NCBI GenBank assembly: GCA_030549775.1
Contig: CM060173.1
Location: 66,158,367 to 66,222,366 of the forward strand
Direction of reading: 5' to 3'
DNA from: Tamarix chinensis
Lineage: Eukaryota > Streptophyta > Magnoliopsida > Caryophyllales > Tamaricaceae
Length of the DNA: 64,000 nucleotides
Shown here one piece after another: positions 10,781 to 23,229 of this stretch. The notes beneath the pieces are model-generated. The model did no database searches. It saw only the letters and a list, made by a program, of their open reading frames with translations, and was not told where the DNA came from. The position numbers were made by a program, and so were the translations under genes. Within the stretch, counting starts at the first letter, position 1; each line of letters opens with the position of its first letter.

Positions 10781-11999
10781 TTGAGTAGGTGTAACATTAG
10801 GTTGTATTTTGTAAAACTCTTTGAATTAAAAAGCATGGATCTCCTTCTTCTTCATCCATAGTTAAGGTTTCATTAGGAGATTAATTTTTTAAATCCTCAT
10901 CATCACTATATGGTTCCATACTTTTTATTTCATACAAGGTTAAAGCTCTTTGATTAGGACACTCTCTAGTAAAATTTCCATATCCGTTACATTTAAAACA
11001 TTGTTTATTGGCCATTTCATTTACCTTATTTTTACCTTTATCATCTCAATTTTTCTTTTTATCATATGAAGATGTTGACTTAGGTGTAAAGGTGTTAGAG
11101 TAGGGTTTTGTTGAAGTGGAAGCATTAGACTTAACATAGGGTTTAGTTGATTTGGTTTGTCTTTCAAATTTGAAAGCCAGTTTAATCAAGTCATCAGGAA
11201 AATCATATGAATACAAGTCAACTTTATCTCTTATTAAATTATTCAAGCCACCTAAGTATCTAGCACACTTTTTCTCTTTTCTCTCTTGAACATCACAAAC
11301 AAGGGCTAGTTTTTCAAATTATCTAGGGTATTCTTCTACACTAAATAAACCTTACCTTAGAGTAGTCATTTTAACATATATATCTTGCTCATACTCTCTA
11401 GGAACAAATCTCTTTCTTAGGTGCTTCTTAAGTTTTTCCTATGATTTTGTCTTTGATTTCTCTTGTCTTTCTCTTGTTCTTTTCAAATTATCATACCAAA
11501 TTCGAGCAAATTTTTGAACTTAAGAGAAGCTAGCTTGTATTTCCTCTCATCATAATACTCTCTAAATTCTAAAGTATCTTTAATCTCATACAACCATTCA
11601 AAAAATAACTCTACATATAAATCACTATAAAATTTAGGAAGGTAAAGTTTAATACCTTGGTCTTCATGGTAGGCATGTCTTACTTGAAATGTAGGTGGTC
11701 TTCTTTGGTTGCTTGAGTCAAAGGAGCTCATCTCATCTTCTCCATCTTTATTGTGATGTATATTTGAATGTCCACGTCAACCTTTTTCATGATAGATAGG
11801 CTTCATCTTTCCTTCCACACTATCATGTGTGGTCTCCATGCGATTTTTCTATGGTTTTATGCTTTTCTTGTTCGGCTAACTTCGCTTCTACACTTTGTAG
11901 TTGATGTTGAAGTGTGGTTTGATTTTTTAATTAATAATCCATTTGTGTGCTGAGGCTCTTGATAGACTCTACCAAGGAATGAACTTCTTCACTAGCCAT
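10781..11999 (-). pseudogene. gag: Gag (capsid and nucleocapsid)
   Basis: Gag packages the element's RNA. An ATG at 11999 opens a frame starting MASEEVHSLVESIKSL, stopped after 22 or so codons. The capsid core continues at 11483-11731 with LYLPKFYSDLYVELFFEWLYEI, matching the usual pattern of an aromatic FxGxxxxxxFxxWL stretch, and at 11046-11246 with the C-terminal capsid helix and a Ser/Thr/Lys-rich tail. The nucleocapsid zinc knuckle near 10985-11035 reads CFKCNGYGNFTREC, that is CX2CX4NX4C: the zinc-binding His has become Asn by a single C-to-A change. Several stops interrupt the frame. Confidence 0.85.
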
Positions 12000-12839
12000 G
12001 GTAATGGATGACATATACCTCTTTTTATTGCACAGAAAGGATTCAACAAGTGTGTAGGTGCTGGAATTTTTCCTACAACCAAACAATGCACAAATACTTT
12101 TGCTAATTCACAAAAATGTGAATATCACTACTCGGAGTCCTTGACTAGGCAAAAATGAGTAGATGTAGCCAAAATATCACATCATGCACGTAGGGACCAA
12201 GGTTGGAAGTATTCTTCTTATGTGGTCCAAATTTCAGCCACATAAAATAATAGAATGCCGAGAGTTTCTTCAACACATACAGGTCTTCAAGTTGAAGATT
12301 TGAACATGGTGCATCATGGGAGATGTAGAGAATACAAAGAGGAAGAGTATAGAGTGGTCTTTGGAGAGAAAATTAATCGGTTAAGCCGGAACAGACACAC
12401 AATTTCTCAGCCTGTGAACTAGATGCAATACTAGGTCTCGGGTTTTCTTTTCCTTACCGAGATTGGTATGAGAAAAGGAAAATGAAATGAATGGATAATC
12501 AATGGTATAAAATAAAAATTGGGAGAGAAACAAGAGGAAGGGATGGTCGAGATAAAGAAAAATTCGAAGGTTAACAAACAACACACACACAAGTGGAGTT
12601 GCGGCATAAATGAAGGCTACTGGTCGAAGGTGACAACAATGTGGCTACAAAACTACAACAAGATTATTGCAAGATTTCAAGATCTTCAACCAAGAATTCA
12701 ACGAAGATTCAAGAATATTATAAAGGTTCAAGAATTAAATGAAAAGGACAAGCTATCGGTGAGTTCTTGATGCAAGAACGCACACATATGATAACCTATT
12801 TGCAGAATGGTTTGATCGACAGATTTGAAAACTGCCGAA
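12000..12839 (-). other. Untranslated leader of the 6.87-kb gypsy element
   Basis: About 840 bases between the gag start and the primer site with no pol or gag similarity. Open frames here on both strands (around 12381-12770) match nothing I recognise and are probably chance. The leader would hold the packaging signal, but nothing specific is visible. Confidence 0.6.
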
Positions 12840-12851
12840 GCTTTGATACCA
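12840..12851 (-). other. Primer-binding site of the gypsy element
   Basis: The minus strand reads TGGTATCAAAGC, one transition from the initiator-Met-tRNA complement TGGTATCAGAGC. It lies four bases from the inner end of the 5' LTR (TGATG at 12856 on the plus strand). Confidence 0.9.
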
Positions 12852-12855
12852 AATA

Positions 12856-13690
12856 TGATGTGTAATCAAAATGAAGGGAAGATTTGGATCGATGGCTATT
12901 GTTTGGTTGTATCAATCATAAGTTTATGTAGTAGAAAAACTTGTTTTAATGTTGATTAAACTCAAGAAAATTCAGGTTGGACTTCTTCGAAGGTTGAAGC
13001 TGGTTTCAACATTCGAATGAATAAGATCAATGGAAGAAGGAATTATCCTAGGCTTTCCTTGATCAAGGGAGACTCAAAATAGAGGATAAAATGCAGACCT
13101 TTCTGTGTTAAAATTATGCTAAAAAATTCTGTATATTCCTTCTATTCCATGCATGTACAAGGGTATATATATAAGAGGAATCAGCCAGCACCTTAAGCTT
13201 AAACCAGTCAAGATTCCTACCATAATTCAAGCCCATTATCCTACTTGAATTAAGCCCAAATAATACCAAATCTTAATCACAATATCATTGTCTAAATGAT
13301 ATTAATGAATAACATTATAATGCCATACAATTAACTATGATACATATATGAATTACATCAAACCCTAGCTTAAATAAAATACACTTCGGGTTCACAAAAA
13401 GTTAATACAACTAATGATAAACATAACCATATCTTCTTGTTTTAAAGTATCATCCCATGTATGACATAGTCTTGCATGATTTGAATACTTGTACACATTA
13501 AGGTGTATTAACATCTTCTTCGTGCAAATATGTAACATACGTAGAAGAACAACTTCAATTGTTTTCAACTCCAAGAATAAACAAATTATCAAGAATATTT
13601 AATATGATAGGCTTCAATATTAAGAAAGCTAATTCTTCATTTCCTTGAGAATCAAGATGAATATGATAATCATTAGATGATCCTACATGA
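12856..13690 (-). repeat. 5' LTR of the 6.87-kb gypsy element
   Basis: Homologous to 6820-7629 over its full length. The left end TGATGTGTAATC is intact. The right end reads CATGA where the other LTR has CATCA, a single change. A segment at about 12964-12990 is absent from the 3' LTR. A TATATATA run near 13164 followed by AGAGG may be the promoter core on either strand, but this is not certain. Confidence 0.93.
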
Positions 13691-16163
13691 AGGAGAGGTT
13701 AGGGGTTTTTATTTTAAAATATAATAAATACATGATTTTATCTAAAATATAATAAATGGAAGATTTTATCTAAAATTTATAGAGTAAAAAGTTTTAGATA
13801 AATATCCAAAAAAAATTTCTTTTAATTGATGATCAAAAAACTTAAATACTTTAATAATTGTTCGCTATGTTTTCCAAAAAACAAAATGGGAAAATGGAAG
13901 AAAATAAAATTTAGAAATAAAATTATAAATAAATTACAAAAAATATTTTAATTTATTTGCTTTGAAAATCTTATCGACCTCATAAAAAATAAATTAATTC
14001 AAAGACAAAAGTATTTTTTACAGATAAAAATCATTAAAATAATTTTCCCACTTTAATGGGATTTTGTAATTTAATTTAAAAAATATTTATTTGCATTAAT
14101 AAAATATAAATAAGTCATAATCAGAAAACGAAGGTATGCTCAAAAACAATTTTAAAATATTAAAATCTAATATAGAATTGAAACATAAATATATTTTAAA
14201 CAAAAATTGAATTACATGAATTGAACAAAAATAATTGTCATAAATAAATTTATCAAGAATAGTCCATAGTGATAACAAATTAAATAAATTTCACCATAAA
14301 TTTGAAACCATCAATAAAATCATAAAATAAATTAAAACCTTCACAAACGTTTTTGAGAAACACAATTTAAACAAATAAAAAAATTAAAATTAAATTAAAT
14401 GTTTAAAATCATAAATAAACACTAATATTAATAAAAAAAATAGGTTTTTAGGAAACAGGGTGTTAGAATATTTGTCATCCAGCTTCTGTACAAGTGTACT
14501 TGTTCATAGTACAAATATGCAAAAATTATTTTCATAACAAAATAGCTTCTTCAAAAGTTGCAAGCTAGTGTACCAATGAGGGAAATAGTGGATTAGTCTT
14601 AATAGAAGTGAAATAAAAAGAAAAAAAGAGCAACAACAACATTAGAGTAGTGAACTAGTAGACTATGTTAATCCCTAAAAAGTGGACTATTGCTAATATA
14701 AAATAAACAAAACAATAGATTTGAGAATATAATGTGTATTCTAATAAAAATTAAACATATATAAACATGCTTTTATATTTCATAATTTTCCAAAACAACC
14801 CAAAAATGTGATACATCTTTAAAGCCTTGAAATCAAGTAAACCAATAAGAAACATGCCTCAAATATAATAATTTGGGGGGGGTAGTGGAGGCCAAAATGG
14901 CCTAGTGTTACTTTTCATGCCACAGAACCACATGCAATATATCAATCTTCATGTAAAAACGTTAGCACCTTAAAGGAAAATTTTACGTAGCTAAAACATA
15001 TTATAACAAGAGAAGAAGATAAAACTATTCTTGATGACATCAATTTAGCCTTATGTAGAACAACATTTAATATTTTATCTACGTCCAAACCAAAAATATT
15101 TTTCATAATTTTCTCTTATTAATATAATTAACTTCCAAGCTCTTTTTTTTCTTTTACATGAACTATGGTAATAAGATTATTGTAAGTGATGTCCTTTTCA
15201 AGTTGGAGTTTTTGTATGGGATGTAAATTCCCTTAAAAATAATTTTCATGTCTTATATCTTTCTAAGTCCTTATTGTGAAACATTTTTATAAAACTATTT
15301 TTGGGTCCCAAATCATTTACAATATAGAAATGGAAATTTTGGTTAAATAATAATTATCATTTTGTACATAATTTATTGTAACAAAATGTATCATCTCTAT
15401 AAGTTATTGTAGTTGTAATTGGTTAAAAAAAGATTGTTATTAGTTTTCCATAAAAGGATTCTAGTTAATCCTTTATATATAGCGTCAATTTTTCCATTCA
15501 TATAGATTATTGTTATGTCAAGGAATGGAAAGTATTCCTATTGGTTTGGAGCCTTATTGAGCACTCCTTACTTAAAGGGTTAGTGATATGGTTTGGATAT
15601 TTTTAGAGATTGATTTGGGGTTTGATTTTTAAACACTTGGTTGTGTTCCTATATTTTGGCTTTTTAACTTTTATTACATTATTTATCACTTTTAAATCTC
15701 TCTCTATTTCTCTCACTACTTCTATTTCTTTCTCTATCTATTATTCTTGTGCATCGAGTATGAGTTAGGTGAAAAACCATGCCTCTCTTAGGTTGATTGT
15801 GGTAATAACATCCCTCTATTTTATTTATTGCTTCCACATTTTCTTAAAACAAACATTTTGGTGTGAAAATTAGGAGTTTTATAAATTATACCAACAATAA
15901 AATGTGAATTTTTTGATGCAAATTTGATTTACTAGAACTAAATCTAAAATATTACCTTATAAATTTAAATAGAACACAAGAGCTCCAAATAGATAATGTA
16001 AAAACTATATTTAATCTAAAAATTTATGTACACAAATGTCTATGTGTAGACATTATAATATATTATATTATATTATATTATATTATATTATATTATATGT
16101 GTGTTTGTATATATATATTTTATATATTGTTTAGTTTTCATAATATTACAATATATAAATATA
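13691..16163. other. AT-rich intergenic DNA without recognisable genes
   Basis: No coding similarity on either strand. GGGTGTTAGA at about 14458 resembles a degraded LTR end (GGGTGTTACA) but no partner was found. A G9-10 run lies at about 14875-14885, and a TTATA pentanucleotide microsatellite at about 16055-16100. Short frames such as 14096-14278 are AT-composition artefacts. Confidence 0.6.
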
Positions 16164-16343
16164 GGATTAAGATCATGCACAAACTCTAATCTAAAATACA
16201 AACGTAGAAACTAATTATATCCATTAGATTATTTAAAATGAAAATGGAAAAAGTAGATATAGATCATTAATATAAGTAATCTAATGGATATAATTAGTTC
16301 CTACATTTCTATTTTTATTTAGAGTTTGTATATGATCATAATC
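16164..16343. mobile_element. Foldback (MITE-like) element, 180 bp
   Basis: The two halves are inverted repeats. AACTAATTATATCCATTAG starting near 16210 is mirrored exactly by CTAATGGATATAATTAGTT ending near 16303. The arms extend outward with scattered mismatches to GGATTAAGATCAT on the left and, reversed, CGATTATGATCAT on the right. Total arm length is about 70 bases around a loop of about 45. It has no coding capacity. The flanks are TA-rich (TATA on both sides), so any target duplication is uncertain and the superfamily cannot be assigned. Confidence 0.65.
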
Positions 16344-17164
16344 GTATATATATATACATATTTTAATTTACTATAAGACTATTTTCTATTATGGAATTTG
16401 AATAAAAAATTAGGTCTAAGAAATCATGTATTTTTGAAAGAGAGATTACTATCATATGATATTATCATTTCAATTTATCATTTGATTAAAATCAATTCAA
16501 ATAGAATTTGTTTGTTATCTAACAATCAAGTAACTTTCTAAGTACCATTTCAAACATATATTTAGAAAATTTCATTATATAGTTTCAAATTTCTATTCTC
16601 CAATAAAAATTTTTGACTTCCTAACAAGTTAATTAAAAATCAATAGGAATCTTCAAATATGTGAAATTTTGGAGATCCAAGATATTTAGCTTTGATTGCA
16701 TCCATAAATACTCCAAAATGGCAACGACTATGGTTCAAAAATCAATCAATGTATATGATGCTATTATTAACCACTAAAGACTAGTAAGTGAGGCTAGTTG
16801 AGGAGGCTAAGTATTATTTTAGTAGGTTTGTTTAGGGTTGTGTGGTATGTGGTTAATTGCTAGGACATTGATCATAATATTTATATGTCTCAAGCAATTT
16901 ATGTGAAATAAAGATTTTAAAAAAAATCTTTATTTTAGGTTTTGGTTCTAACTAAAATAATTATTTACTTAAAAATACATTTAATGATTATAAATATAAT
17001 ATTTAAAAGATATAAATTTTGAGGGCATCGTTTATACCGCTTTTAATTAATTTAAAAAATAAATCCTTGCTCACATGTAATATTGGACTATGTGGTATGT
17101 ATTATATAAACCATAAGATATAATTTTTCTTTAATGTAAGAAGATATACATATTACCATAAGGG
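16344..17164. other. AT-rich intergenic DNA, nothing recognised
   Basis: No open frame with similarity, and no LTR end or terminal repeat that I could pair. Confidence 0.5.
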
Positions 17165-17830
17165 ATTTGATTACAAAAGATTTGTGATGAATGTTTGATA
17201 ACAACCATTCCAACATGCATTATACATGTTTATGGCTGCATATTGAGCCAAGGAATCAAGGGCCTTATTTTTTGATGTAGGAATGCAAGATATATGAATG
17301 TTTAGTTGAGAATTTAAGATTTTTCTACACCTAGTGATTAAGCATTGTAATTGGTACGGGATCACTGAATTAGCATATCAAGAATGGTAAGCACCATATC
17401 TAAATCTATTTTAAAGATTGTTGATGAGATAGTCTTATCATATGTAGTCTCCATAGTCATTATGCATGTTGATGCTACTTCTTATAGGACTAAAATGGTA
17501 GTCTTGTTAGTGAATTAGAACTCCACACAACAATAGAGCACGTTCCCTTAGTAGTCACTTATTATCTTAGAGATACTTGTGACCATGTCTAAAACTAAAC
17601 CACCTACATTCACCTTTGCTATAATATAGAGGAGGAGATGTCCAAGTAAATTAAAGGTAGGATTAGTATTCTGCCTCATGACATATGTCTTGAGTGATGA
17701 ATTTTTTGAACTCATAAGGGATGTTGCTTAAAGATGTACATGCTAAATGAATGGCTTCATGAATATTTAGAGTCTTATGTCTAAAGATGATCACATTCCT
17801 AAAGTTTTATGTTTCCCAAAGCATGTGACA
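17165..17830 (-). pseudogene. 3' end of a plant LINE: RNase H-like (RVT_3) domain remnant
   Basis: Many plant L1-type LINEs and related pseudogenes end in an RNase H-like domain. Here the frame at 17171-17365 reads CLITRCRKILNSQLNIHISCI and then KNKALDSLAQYAA. This matches the domain's C-terminal pattern of a ...CRxLL...HixREaNxxADxLAkxGa type, with the Asp of the AD pair kept as LDSLA. Upstream on the minus strand, pieces read FRHKTLNIHEAI and TWTSPPLYY, the usual lead-in (NxxxFR and WxPP). Stops and at least one frameshift are present. The reverse transcriptase part is not found, so this is a 5'-truncated copy or a fragment. Confidence 0.45.
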
Positions 17831-20800
17831 ACCCTAGAGAGGAAATCATTTTGAGTTTGGGTCTATAGTTTTGGTGCCAGAGCATGTATTGAATACTCTC
17901 AATCTTCTTCTTCTAATGATGGATATTAAGATGAATTACATACATGGAGATAAACCAATTATGCTTTAAATTCACATACTTCTAATATTTTGTCAAGTCA
18001 TTCTTCTTGCAGGTATTATATATGTTTGCAAGAAATTCATAAAGATTATAATGGTTGAAGATCTTTGAGGTATAAGGTAATGACAAGAGATTACAAGATT
18101 ACAAAGTATATGGAAGAACAAGGCTACAAGACTCTAAAGTTTTATCAAATATGATTACATCTATATATAACATTATTAAGTTGCGTATCTTTTTTATTTT
18201 TGTTATTTACTTTGTAATTCTTCTAAAATTGTCATTATAAGTTTATCTATGAGTAACAGACCATGCATTAGGAAGGTTAAATTATTAATGAGGCTGCTAA
18301 TGTGCTTCTTAATGAAAAGACATGTAAGGTTCCATGCCTATATAAAATCTTTGTACTTAAAGGATTCAACACAATTGAGCATTATATGAAAAGATCATTC
18401 GAGACTTTTGGGAGAGAGTTACACGAGGGTGTTTCTTCTTCTTTTTCTCTTTTCTTTTCTCGAGCGTGTGTCAAAAAGTATCAAGGGTAATCTAGTGAGA
18501 AATAGAAGGTTCTCGTTAGGAAAGTTATGTCTTGGATTAGATCTACTCAAGTGTTATCACAGTTTCAAGCAATCGAAGCCTAAACAAGAAGAGTTGAGTG
18601 TTTGGTTTCCATTTTGAGTTTTTGTGATCTTTCAAACAAGATCTTTCATTAAACAAACTTTGTTGAATGGATGTAGGATGTTGGAAAATGATTGAAAGAA
18701 CAACAAAAAAATTTAGCTATGGCAATAGTGCATGTTAGAAAAAGATGGGTCGTAGTCTCTATATCCGTATTGCACAAGGGGTAAGTAATTGGAATAGGTA
18801 TCTTTCTGTTGGCAATTTCTTTCCTTGCGAGGATGAAGATAATAATGACTTTTAGTACGAAAACTTGAAGATTTGGAAGGGTATTATTAAGATTTTAGAA
18901 TTTACTCCAAGACATATCTTGAAAAAGATGGGATATCAACAATAACATTTGATTCCATTATACAATCTATTTATTTTATCACAAAAAAAAAATGTGTTAT
19001 GCTTGGGAGCGAGGATTAGTTTCATTCAAAACCACAAACACTTAACCTAGAATAAAGTATAGAAAGGCCTAAAACATTGTCATGAATTTCTACAATAACC
19101 TACTGTTTAATTCTCTTTCTCAGTATTGATATTTCTTAATTTCTCATAGTCACAATTTTAGGAATTTATTTAATCATAGTGCAGAGAATTCAATTTAAAG
19201 TGTTAAATTTATATTCCCTCGCAGAATGTTTGCACTTGTCATCGGGCGGTCGGGCCACTTTATTGTCGACGTTAAATATGTTTGTCTTAGATTCTTTGCT
19301 AATATTCAATATTTACGCCCCTCATAGATCTATTATTTTCGCAGTTTGATCCACAATTATTTGACGAACCACGATATGATAAAGTGTCAAGGAAAGGGTC
19401 AAATGCTTTTTTAAACCTTTTGTTGTGTATTGGCTTAGCTCAAAGAAATACCAGAGGTCACCATCGGATCTTATCCACGTCAAAAGGCATTAAATAATAC
19501 CGCCCGATATGCACTACTCTCTTCCTTTGATTCTATTCTTTTTTTTTTCTTTTTTCTTTTCAATGGAGAATGTTGTACCGATTAATGTATTATTATAGGA
19601 TTGTGTAGTGGCATCATTCCGTGGGCATAAATATGGTGATCCAAGTTCCATCCCTTAAAACACATTGTTTTACTTATTTAACCAGGTATTAATTTTCTAA
19701 ATGATATAATTAAATAAACTATTCAGCAATATTATAGTCAGCAAAATACTGAAGCTTTATTTTTATTCATATTTACCATAACTATGCTTTATAGACTTTT
19801 CATACTCATAATGGAATGGCAAGTAAATATTTGCTTAGAATAACTAATGGTTGGAAGTTACCATTGTTTTTATTTATGAAGATTGTTAATTAATAAATTC
19901 ATTAATTTTGAAATGTTGTTAATATAAATAAGATTGCTAGAATCATGACTCTATTTAGAATTAATAAAGGTCATCAAAACTAAATTTTAGGATTATAAAA
20001 TCCTACGACTACAATAAAATATGACCCTGATATACTTTTATGCTAGAAAATTCCATATTCTAATTTTAATATCGCAAAAAGCTTATTATTAAGATCTTAT
20101 TTAGTAAATAAATAACCACTAGGGTTTGCTGACTATGTTTGCTGACTATACATACAAATAAAAATAAGAACTTTATAAATGAAAAAAAAAATAATTATGA
20201 TCCAAATCGAATTTAGTAAATAAATAATATCAAGAACTTAATATAAGTAACTATTTTTTCAACAACTAACTTTTCAAATATTTCATTCATGTTTCGTTCA
20301 TATTAGTAGGTGTTCAACAAAGAGTATGTATGAAAAATAGAGTTAAGGTTTGACCATAGTAGAAATAAGAGGAAATATATTTTAAGGTAAATAAAGAAAA
20401 ATACTATATTTTATATGTAAAATTTTTACGATTCTATTGAGGGTAATTTAGTATTAATTGTTTTTTAGTTCTTATAGAAGCTAAACATATAGTAATTTAG
20501 TGTTACTACCATAGTCAATACAAGTTTAAATTCCGTGTCATTCTCGTACGGAGTACAAAGAAAAAGCATTAACAAGTTTAAATAAGATATCAAGATAATA
20601 AGAGAAATTTTATAAATATAGATAAAAGTTTTAGAGATAAACTTTGAATACAATACAATTTAAATTAGAATAAAAAAAGGAACCATGGATCTAAAAGTCT
20701 ATAAAGTATTTGAACAATAACACTAACGAGAAAATAACTAAGACTCTACATCCAACCAAAACACTTGAGACACTCCTCCCCAAGAATTTCTTTAACCTCA

Positions 20801-21588
20801 TCAAAGTCCTCAATATGGTCATTAAACACCTACATGTGAATAACTAGATTGTGTATTCATTAGAATGAGTAGCACCCATAAAAAACATGATGAATACTTG
20901 CATATTAAGTAAGGTAATAAATACATATCACTGGAGTAAGGCGTGCAACACATATTGAAATGGGAGAAAGCTAACATATACATTGTACCAGATAAGAGGT
21001 GACCTAAAGAAGAAGGCAAATTATATTTTACCTATTATATAATCAACCATTTTAAGTCATTTAATCACCTTCAGTTCAGGGAGCTTATGATTCTCATCCG
21101 GTGAAAACGATTGTTACAACATCAAGGGAAAAACACACGTAACTATTATTCTTGTTGGTGGAATGGATTAATAAAACTTCAAAGGTATAATGCACTTACC
21201 GACTATAATCATGGAGTGGAATGAATAGGTACAACATGGTCCTAACTCATTTGTTGTTCCATTTTAATTATTAATGTCTTACCATATGAAGAATTTCTTA
21301 TTTTGGTTATATAAGGTATCAAAACTACAAAAAATATTCCAATAATTTATAATGACAGAACAACTTAAAATGCATCAAGGTTATAACACATTGAAAATGT
21401 TATAATCATGTGGAATAAAGCTAAGATAAAAGTAAAACTATTAAGAGCATAAAGGAAAATTTTAAAAGGTAAAATACCATAATTACTCTTTTAAAATCCA
21501 AATTTCATATGTAAACGACAATTCCATCTATAAGACTTCTCCAACACACCAAATTAAACATATTAACCCAAAATATTATCAAAAATAC
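17831..21588. other. Intergenic DNA without recognisable genes
   Basis: About 3.8 kb with no confident similarity. 19225-19520 is richer in CG dinucleotides than its surroundings (CATCGGGCGGTCGGGCC, and CCGCCCGATATG later) but has no sustained open frame. Frames at 18302-18617 overlap each other and look accidental. Confidence 0.5.
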
Positions 21589-22355
21589 TGTAATGCCCTA
21601 CCCTTTTAATAATTTTTGAATGAATAATTATGCTAATTTTGGGTGCTTTATTTTTATTTTGTATTATAATCTTGTTTGAGGTAAAGTTAGATTTAAAATA
21701 AAGTTGGAAAATTAAATTAAATGTGTTTTTCAAGCGAACCAATTGACTGAAATCATAAACCAATCAACTTGTTTATCATTTCAGCAAAATGTTTTTTATA
21801 TGCTGAAATCGATCGACTAGTTTGGGAAGTGATCAACAAGTTTTTAGAGTAGTCAACTGATAGAAAAAATCAATTGACTAGTTTGTTGATCTAGGCATAT
21901 TTTCAAAAATTAACTTTTTTAGAAAAATTTCTTATGTTGAAATAAAGCTTTATTAACTGTTGCCAAATTGTTTCTAAGAGATGCTTAGCCTATTTAGTCT
22001 AAAAATATAACCTTAACTCGATTTGGTTGGTTGAATGAGACAATTGAGGGGGTAAGATGACTTTGATTTTGTCCTCTTCCACCTCTCTTCTCTAGAAAAT
22101 TCTAAAATTATTGCACTGATCTCAGGCTTGATTCTCCATAGGTGGAATAATCCTTCAATCTTGACCATCCATTATCCTCTTATGAATTGCATTTCTGGAC
22201 CAATTGACCTACATTTCTCTAGAATCACCATAAAAACTCTAGAGGATAGATCAATAAATATTAGATGAAATCTGTTCATTCAACTTAAATTCAAATAGTA
22301 AGAATAAAGGTTATTTTGTTCCAGATAACATTATTATTTATATTGATTGGTTAGC

Positions 22356-22363
22356 TATAAATA
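22356..22363 (+). promoter_or_regulatory. TATA box of LTR1
   Basis: TATAAATA followed by a CCCCAATCATCCC stretch. The same arrangement is found at the equivalent place in the other LTRs of this superfamily (51920 and 32727). Confidence 0.6.
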
Positions 22364-23229
22364 TCCCCAATCATCCCTTTTTTTCACTTTTCTTTTAGTC
22401 GTTGATAGTACCTAACTCTGTAATATTTAACTTCTCTCTCTACATTTCAAACCTTGTAGTCAAATTCCTTTCTCTAGCCCCTCTTGTTTTAATTATCGAG
22501 CAAGTAAGAGTTTGGTTCAAGAAAGAGGTTGAGTGGTTCATCCAAGTACTCTCTATTTTGGTTCTAGGTGTGGTATGTTCATTCTTTCCTTTTTATTTCA
22601 AGTTTGAAATTATAACAGTTATGCACAAATTTTTGAATTAAAGCTTGTTGTTTTTAAGCTTTTAAAAGTTAAGGAATTCGCAGGGTAAGATTTATGGTTT
22701 AAGGAAAATTTTTCCGACATCACGTAAGTAATTCTTACTTCTACAATGGGTTATAAGTAACCTTGAATGATATGTAACTCTTTACATTGATATTATATTC
22801 TAGCATGAATATATATAGCTTAAAGAACTAATTTGGTTGGTTTCAGGGGCCATTTTGAGTGAAAGCATCAATCTTGAGAAATGATCAGTTATGATGACTA
22901 ATATTGAGATATACAACTTGGAAAGGCAAAAATGATGTTATATGATGCTAAAACATGTTCTAATGTTGTTAGATAAAGAGTTATAAGCATAATCTGCATT
23001 AAAATGATCATTTGATGAGAAAAGAATACTTGGTATGCACCGTTGATCAGTGATCAGTCGTCTTTGTGAGTTGCCGGATATGGGGAAGAAGAAGTAACCA
23101 AAATTGAAATATAACCTCTCTATAGATTCATCTGACCACACCTATAGTTTGAAAAGGTATGATCGTTTGATTATTGAAAAGGTAAATGGCAGAGGTTTAC
23201 ATCTTTTAATTTTAATAAAAGAGGAAGGG

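Larger units (their letters stand above)
6820..13690 (-). mobile_element. Complete Ty3/gypsy chromovirus (CRM/Reina-like), minus strand
   Basis: The element is 6.87 kb with all structural parts visible. LTRs lie at 6820-7629 and 12856-13690, each starting TGATGTGTAATC on the plus strand; the left one ends CATCA. The primer site is at 12840-12851, a purine-rich tract lies at 7630-7640 on the minus strand, and the flanks are AGGAA (6815-6819) and AGGAG (13691-13695), a five-base target duplication with one change. Domain order on the minus strand is gag, protease, reverse transcriptase, RNase H, integrase, as in Ty3/gypsy. The TGATG...CATCA LTR ends, the SDxDxNF and TDDATHVADL style of integrase, and a polyprotein ending inside the 3' LTR recall CRM-type centromeric chromoviruses. 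Lineage is inferred, not proven. Stops and frameshifts make it non-autonomous now. Confidence 0.95.

Noticed and set aside
12381..12770. Overlapping 69- and 83-residue frames on opposite strands
   Set aside because: Both lie in the untranslated leader of the gypsy element and match nothing recognisable.
18302..18617. Two overlapping plus-strand frames possibly representing a small gene
   Set aside because: No domain, signal or homologue recognised. Overlapping frames of about 60 codons are expected by chance in this length.
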